Positions 41,422 through 43,733 of a stretch of 43,733 bases of DNA are shown here, piece by piece (position 1 is the first letter of the stretch; every line of letters starts with the position of its first letter). A program made the translations under genes and the position numbers. The notes beneath the pieces are model-generated. The model was not told the DNA's origin. It was given only the letters and a program-made list of their open reading frames with translations, and made no database searches. The DNA is taken from positions 1 to 43,733 of the forward strand of contig DATJNS010000536.1 of the NCBI GenBank assembly GCA_035507915.1, read 5' to 3'. Origin of the DNA: JACQAI01 sp035507915 (GTDB lineage Bacteria > Pseudomonadota > Alphaproteobacteria > Elsterales > Elsteraceae).

Positions 41422-42066
41422 ATGGCGCAGAGTTCGCTGCTGCGCCATCTCGAGCCGGCGGCGCGCCGCCGCATCGTCGGCTTCGCGCGCACCCGGCGCT
41501 ACGCGGCCGGCGAGACGATCTTCCTCAAGGGCTCGGCCGGCACCGGCATGATGGCCGTGCTGCGCGGCCGCGTGCGCATCAGCGCGCCGTCGCGCCAGGG
41601 CAAGGAGATCGTGCTCAACGTCATCGAGCCCGGCGAGGTGTTCGGCGAGATCGCGCTGCTCGACGGCGGCGACCGCAGCGCCGACGCGACGGCGCTGACC
41701 GACTGCGAGCTCCTGGTGCTCGAGCGCCGCGACGTCATGGCGTTCCTCGAGACCAATCCGAAGGCCTGCCTGAAGCTGCTCGAGACGCTGTGCCAGAAGC
41801 TGCGCCGCACCACCGAGCAGGTCGAGGACATCCTGTTCCTCGAGCTGCCGCACCGCATGGCCAAGGTCCTGGTCCGGCTCACGCGCAAGGACGGCGACCG
41901 GGTGACCTTGTCGCAGCGCGAGCTCGCCAACCTGGTTGGCGGCACCCGCGAGAGCATGAACAAGTACCTGGGCGCCTGGAAGCGCGAGCGCTATATCGTG
42001 GTCGAGGATGGCGCCATCCGCGTGCTCGACCGAGGCGCCCTCGAGGTGGTCGCCGAAGGCGAGTAG
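41422..42066 (+). CDS. CRP/FNR family transcriptional regulator with CRP-like cAMP residues
   Basis: A 214-residue regulator (GTG starts at 41350 and 41377 would extend it). The cNMP domain has FGEIALLDGGDRSADA: Glu76, Arg85 and Ser86 match E. coli CRP Glu72, Arg82 and Ser83; Thr130/Thr131 match Thr127/Ser128. The C-terminal helix-turn-helix has GGTRESMNKYLG, where Arg176, Glu177 and Lys181 match CRP Arg180, Glu181 and Arg185. Cysteines needed for an FNR-type iron-sulfur cluster are absent. It therefore probably binds cAMP and TGTGA-type sites; two candidate sites are present in the window. It stands after the four-gene cluster. Confidence 0.9.
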   Translation: MAQSSLLRHLEPAARRRIVGFARTRRYAAGETIFLKGSAGTGMMAVLRGRVRISAPSRQGKEIVLNVIEPGEVFGEIALLDGGDRSADATALTDCELLVLERRDVMAFLETNPKACLKLLETLCQKLRRTTEQVEDILFLELPHRMAKVLVRLTRKDGDRVTLSQRELANLVGGTRESMNKYLGAWKRERYIVVEDGAIRVLDRGALEVVAEGE

Positions 42067-42092
42067 CGCCCCGGCGCCGCGTCCCGCGAGGC

Positions 42093-42108
42093 TGTGAAGC
42101 AGCTAACA
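42093..42108. promoter_or_regulatory. CRP-like binding site (TGTGA-N6-TAACA)
   Basis: TGTGAAGCAGCTAACA matches TGTGA-N6-TCACA with one change in the second half and repeats TGTGAAGC of the site at 35226. It lies 26 bases after the regulator stop and 77 bases before the ATG of the gene at 42185, so it may control that gene. Confidence 0.45.
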
Positions 42109-42184
42109 CGCCGCGCCGCGCCGCCGGCCGCATAACAGTCCGGTTGTCGCATCGCCTTTCGGCGCGACCGGCGCAGAGGCAGCC

Positions 42185-42439
42185 ATGGCGGGGGACGTGA
42201 CGCGGGACTGCGCGCGGCCGTGGTCGCGCGCCGAGATCGATGCCCGGGCGCGCGCGGTTCGCGTCGCCCTCGAGCGCCACGCGGGCGTGCACGGCGGTGC
42301 GCGTGCCGACGCGCCGTTCCGGTTGGCGGTCCTGCCGGTCGCGATCGGGGCGCTGTGGCGCCGCATCGCCGGATCCGGCGAGCCCGTGCTGGCGCCGGTG
42401 CGCGAGGCGCCGCCGCCGCGCCGCGAGCCGTTCGCCTGA
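42185..42439 (+). CDS. Small protein of unknown function
   Basis: An 84-residue protein with an amphipathic helix-like first half (RAEIDARARAVRVALERHAG) and a Pro/Arg-rich end (APVREAPPPRREPFA). GAGG lies six bases upstream of the ATG. A CRP-like site lies 77 bases upstream. No family recognised; it may be a small regulatory protein, but a spurious frame cannot be excluded in DNA this GC-rich. Confidence 0.5.
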   Translation: MAGDVTRDCARPWSRAEIDARARAVRVALERHAGVHGGARADAPFRLAVLPVAIGALWRRIAGSGEPVLAPVREAPPPRREPFA

Positions 42440-42476
42440 GGCACGCCGCCGCCGCGGCCGTGCTAGGCTGCCGCCG

Positions 42477-43169
42477 ATGATCGTCCGCCTGCCCTTCGTG
42501 CTGTCCGCCAACGACGCCGCCGCGATCGTCGGCCAGCTCGACGCGCGCAGCGCGACCGACGGCGCGCTGACCGCCGGCGCCGCGGCGCGCGGCGTCAAGC
42601 GCAACCGCGAGGTGCTCGACGCCGACCTGCGCCAGCAGCTGAGCGCGTCGCTCTCGCAGGCCCTGCAGCGCCACGCCGGGTTTCTCGCCGCGGCGGTGCC
42701 GCGGACCATCTACCCGTTCATCTTCAACTGCTACCAGATGGGCATGTTCTACGGCCCGCATCTCGACGAGGCGGTCATGGGCAAGCCGCCCCACCAGCTG
42801 CGCTCGGACCTGTCGATCACGATCTTCCTGAGCGATCCGGCGAGCTACGACGGCGGCGAGCTGGTGCTCGACCCCGACGGCGCGGCGGGGCGCGTCAAGC
42901 TGGCCCAGGGCGACGCCGTGCTCTACCCGTCGACCACGCTGCACGAGGTGACGCCGGTCACGCGCGGCGTGCGCTGGGCCGCGGTGTCGTGGATCCAGAG
43001 CGTCGTGCGGCGCGCCGACCAGCGCGAGCTGGTGCGCGAGCTGGCGGCGATGTCGGACGATCTGCGCCGGCTCCAGGTCAGCGAGGCGACGCGCGACCTC
43101 AAGGAAGCGCTCGAGCGGCGCGTGCTCGGCCTGCGCGCGAACCTGCTGCGCATGTGGGGCGAAACCTAG
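42477..43169 (+). CDS. PKHD-type Fe(II)/2-oxoglutarate hydroxylase (PiuC/YbiX)
   Basis: A 230-residue dioxygenase. Fe ligands His95 and Asp97 (FYGPHLDEA) and His156 (TTLHEV), and the 2-oxoglutarate Arg166 (GVRWAAVSWIQS), are all present, along with SDLSITIFLSDPASYDGGEL. PiuC/YbiX genes often lie near siderophore receptors and may modify iron-related compounds; no such receptor is seen here. The start ATG 42477 is the first with homology. Its stop TAG shares CTAG with the converging gene's stop. Confidence 0.93.
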   Translation: MIVRLPFVLSANDAAAIVGQLDARSATDGALTAGAAARGVKRNREVLDADLRQQLSASLSQALQRHAGFLAAAVPRTIYPFIFNCYQMGMFYGPHLDEAVMGKPPHQLRSDLSITIFLSDPASYDGGELVLDPDGAAGRVKLAQGDAVLYPSTTLHEVTPVTRGVRWAAVSWIQSVVRRADQRELVRELAAMSDDLRRLQVSEATRDLKEALERRVLGLRANLLRMWGET

Positions 43170-43733
43170 AGCGCGGTTCGGCCGACCCAGCCGGCCTCGA
43201 CCCAGTGCAGCCGGCCGGGCCGCAGGCGCCACGGCATGATGCGGCGCTCGACGCCGTCGGGCAGCACGTGCGTGGTCAGATGATCGAGCCACTCGCCCGA
43301 CGCGCCGACGCGGCGCGCCAGCGCCGCGGGCATCAGCGTGCCGCGGCACGCGAAGGCTTCGGGTGCACCCTCGAGATCGCGCACGCGGCCCGACAGGCGC
43401 TCGTGGAACGACGCCCACGACCGTCCCGCCAGGCGCGCGCCGAGCGCCGCCAGCTCGGCCTCGGTCGCGTCGGCGTCGGTGCGATGGAAACGGCGCTGAC
43501 CCAGCAAGTTGGCGAACAGCACCGCGTGATCCGGATGACGCGCGAGCAGGCGGTCCAGCCCGTCGAGCGCGTCGGCCCGCTCGAACCCGAACGACGCGCC
43601 GGCGGCCGCGAGCGCGCGCCCGTGCAGCGCCCGGAACAAGAGCGACGCCAGCGGGTCGAGATCGACCGCGTCGATGCGCCGAAACCGCGTGAGGAAATCG
43701 TCGGGCAGGCACCAGCCGGCGCTCGGGCCGAGC
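43166..43733 (-). CDS. Partial protein of unknown function, running off the window
   Basis: An open frame of at least 188 codons that reaches the right edge without a start. It shows HPDHAVLFANLLGQRRFHRT, a C-terminal HLTTHVLPDGVERRIMPWRL and a short GWVGRTAL end. The pattern may suggest a catalytic or sugar-related enzyme, but no family can be named. The 3' end converges on the PKHD hydroxylase with a four-base CTAG overlap of stop codons. The N-terminus lies outside the window. Confidence 0.6.
   Translation of the reverse strand, partial: LGPSAGWCLPDDFLTRFRRIDAVDLDPLASLLFRALHGRALAAAGASFGFERADALDGLDRLLARHPDHAVLFANLLGQRRFHRTDADATEAELAALGARLAGRSWASFHERLSGRVRDLEGAPEAFACRGTLMPAALARRVGASGEWLDHLTTHVLPDGVERRIMPWRLRPGRLHWVEAGWVGRTAL

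Overview
The window is about 43.7 kb of GC-rich DNA with very dense, mostly short-spaced genes on both strands. The mix of genes points to an alphaproteobacterium, perhaps a soil or plant-associated Rhodospirillales/Rhizobiales-like lineage. This rests on a DUF1127 protein, an E. coli-like AlkB, an HWE/HisKA-type hybrid kinase with a stand-alone receiver, acyl-CoA metabolism, luciferase-like (LLM) oxidoreductases, a Liv-type ABC transporter and the codon bias. The lineage is inference; no rRNA, tRNA, CRISPR array, insertion sequence or integrase was seen.

Layout. 1-4978: acyl-CoA metabolism: the end of a probable crotonase and an AMP-forming ligase (+), facing a lipoprotein and an enoyl-CoA hydratase with two translationally coupled acyl-CoA dehydrogenases (-). 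5040-9787 (-): secreted PQQ-type sugar dehydrogenase, DUF1127, AlkB coupled to a glycosyltransferase-like protein, and an amidohydrolase. 9889-13274 (+): LLM oxidoreductase, glutathione S-transferase, and an unusual membrane protein joining a cyclic-nucleotide-binding domain to a chemoreceptor signalling domain. 13276-16101 (-): tight operon of a tandem GNAT, an alpha/beta hydrolase and a secreted guanyl-specific RNase. 16178-18464 (+): TPR/ATP-grasp protein and a small secreted Pro-rich protein. 18496-23765 (-): HD phosphohydrolase, EamA transporter, HU, a receiver plus hybrid histidine kinase, and a small coiled-coil/AT-hook/winged-helix protein with a clear intrinsic terminator and an AT-rich upstream region.

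24056-30204 (+): LLM oxidoreductase, then livG-livF-livH-livM-livK; livG appears to start at CTG. 30253-35158: LysR regulator with a LysR-type box over its own start codon, divergent from a small secreted repeat protein; then an EthD-like protein, a methyltransferase and three small membrane or zincin-like genes. 35280-38552 (-): a zinc-ribbon/class III adenylate cyclase/AAA ATPase/TPR protein. 38778-41231 (+): a four-gene cluster (Gly-flanked basic microprotein, P-loop NTPase, papain-like protease, unknown partner), the best candidate for an undescribed system. 41422-43733: a CRP-type regulator, a small protein, a PKHD-type dioxygenase and a partial gene at the edge.

One theme links the right half: a predicted cAMP-producing cyclase lies 2.9 kb from a CRP-like regulator that keeps the cAMP-binding residues and the Arg-Glu of the recognition helix. 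Two CRP-like dyads (TGTGA-N6-TWACA) lie upstream of small genes on either side. A third cyclic-nucleotide-binding domain sits in the chemoreceptor fusion at 11739-13274. Together these suggest a local cAMP circuit, which is inference.
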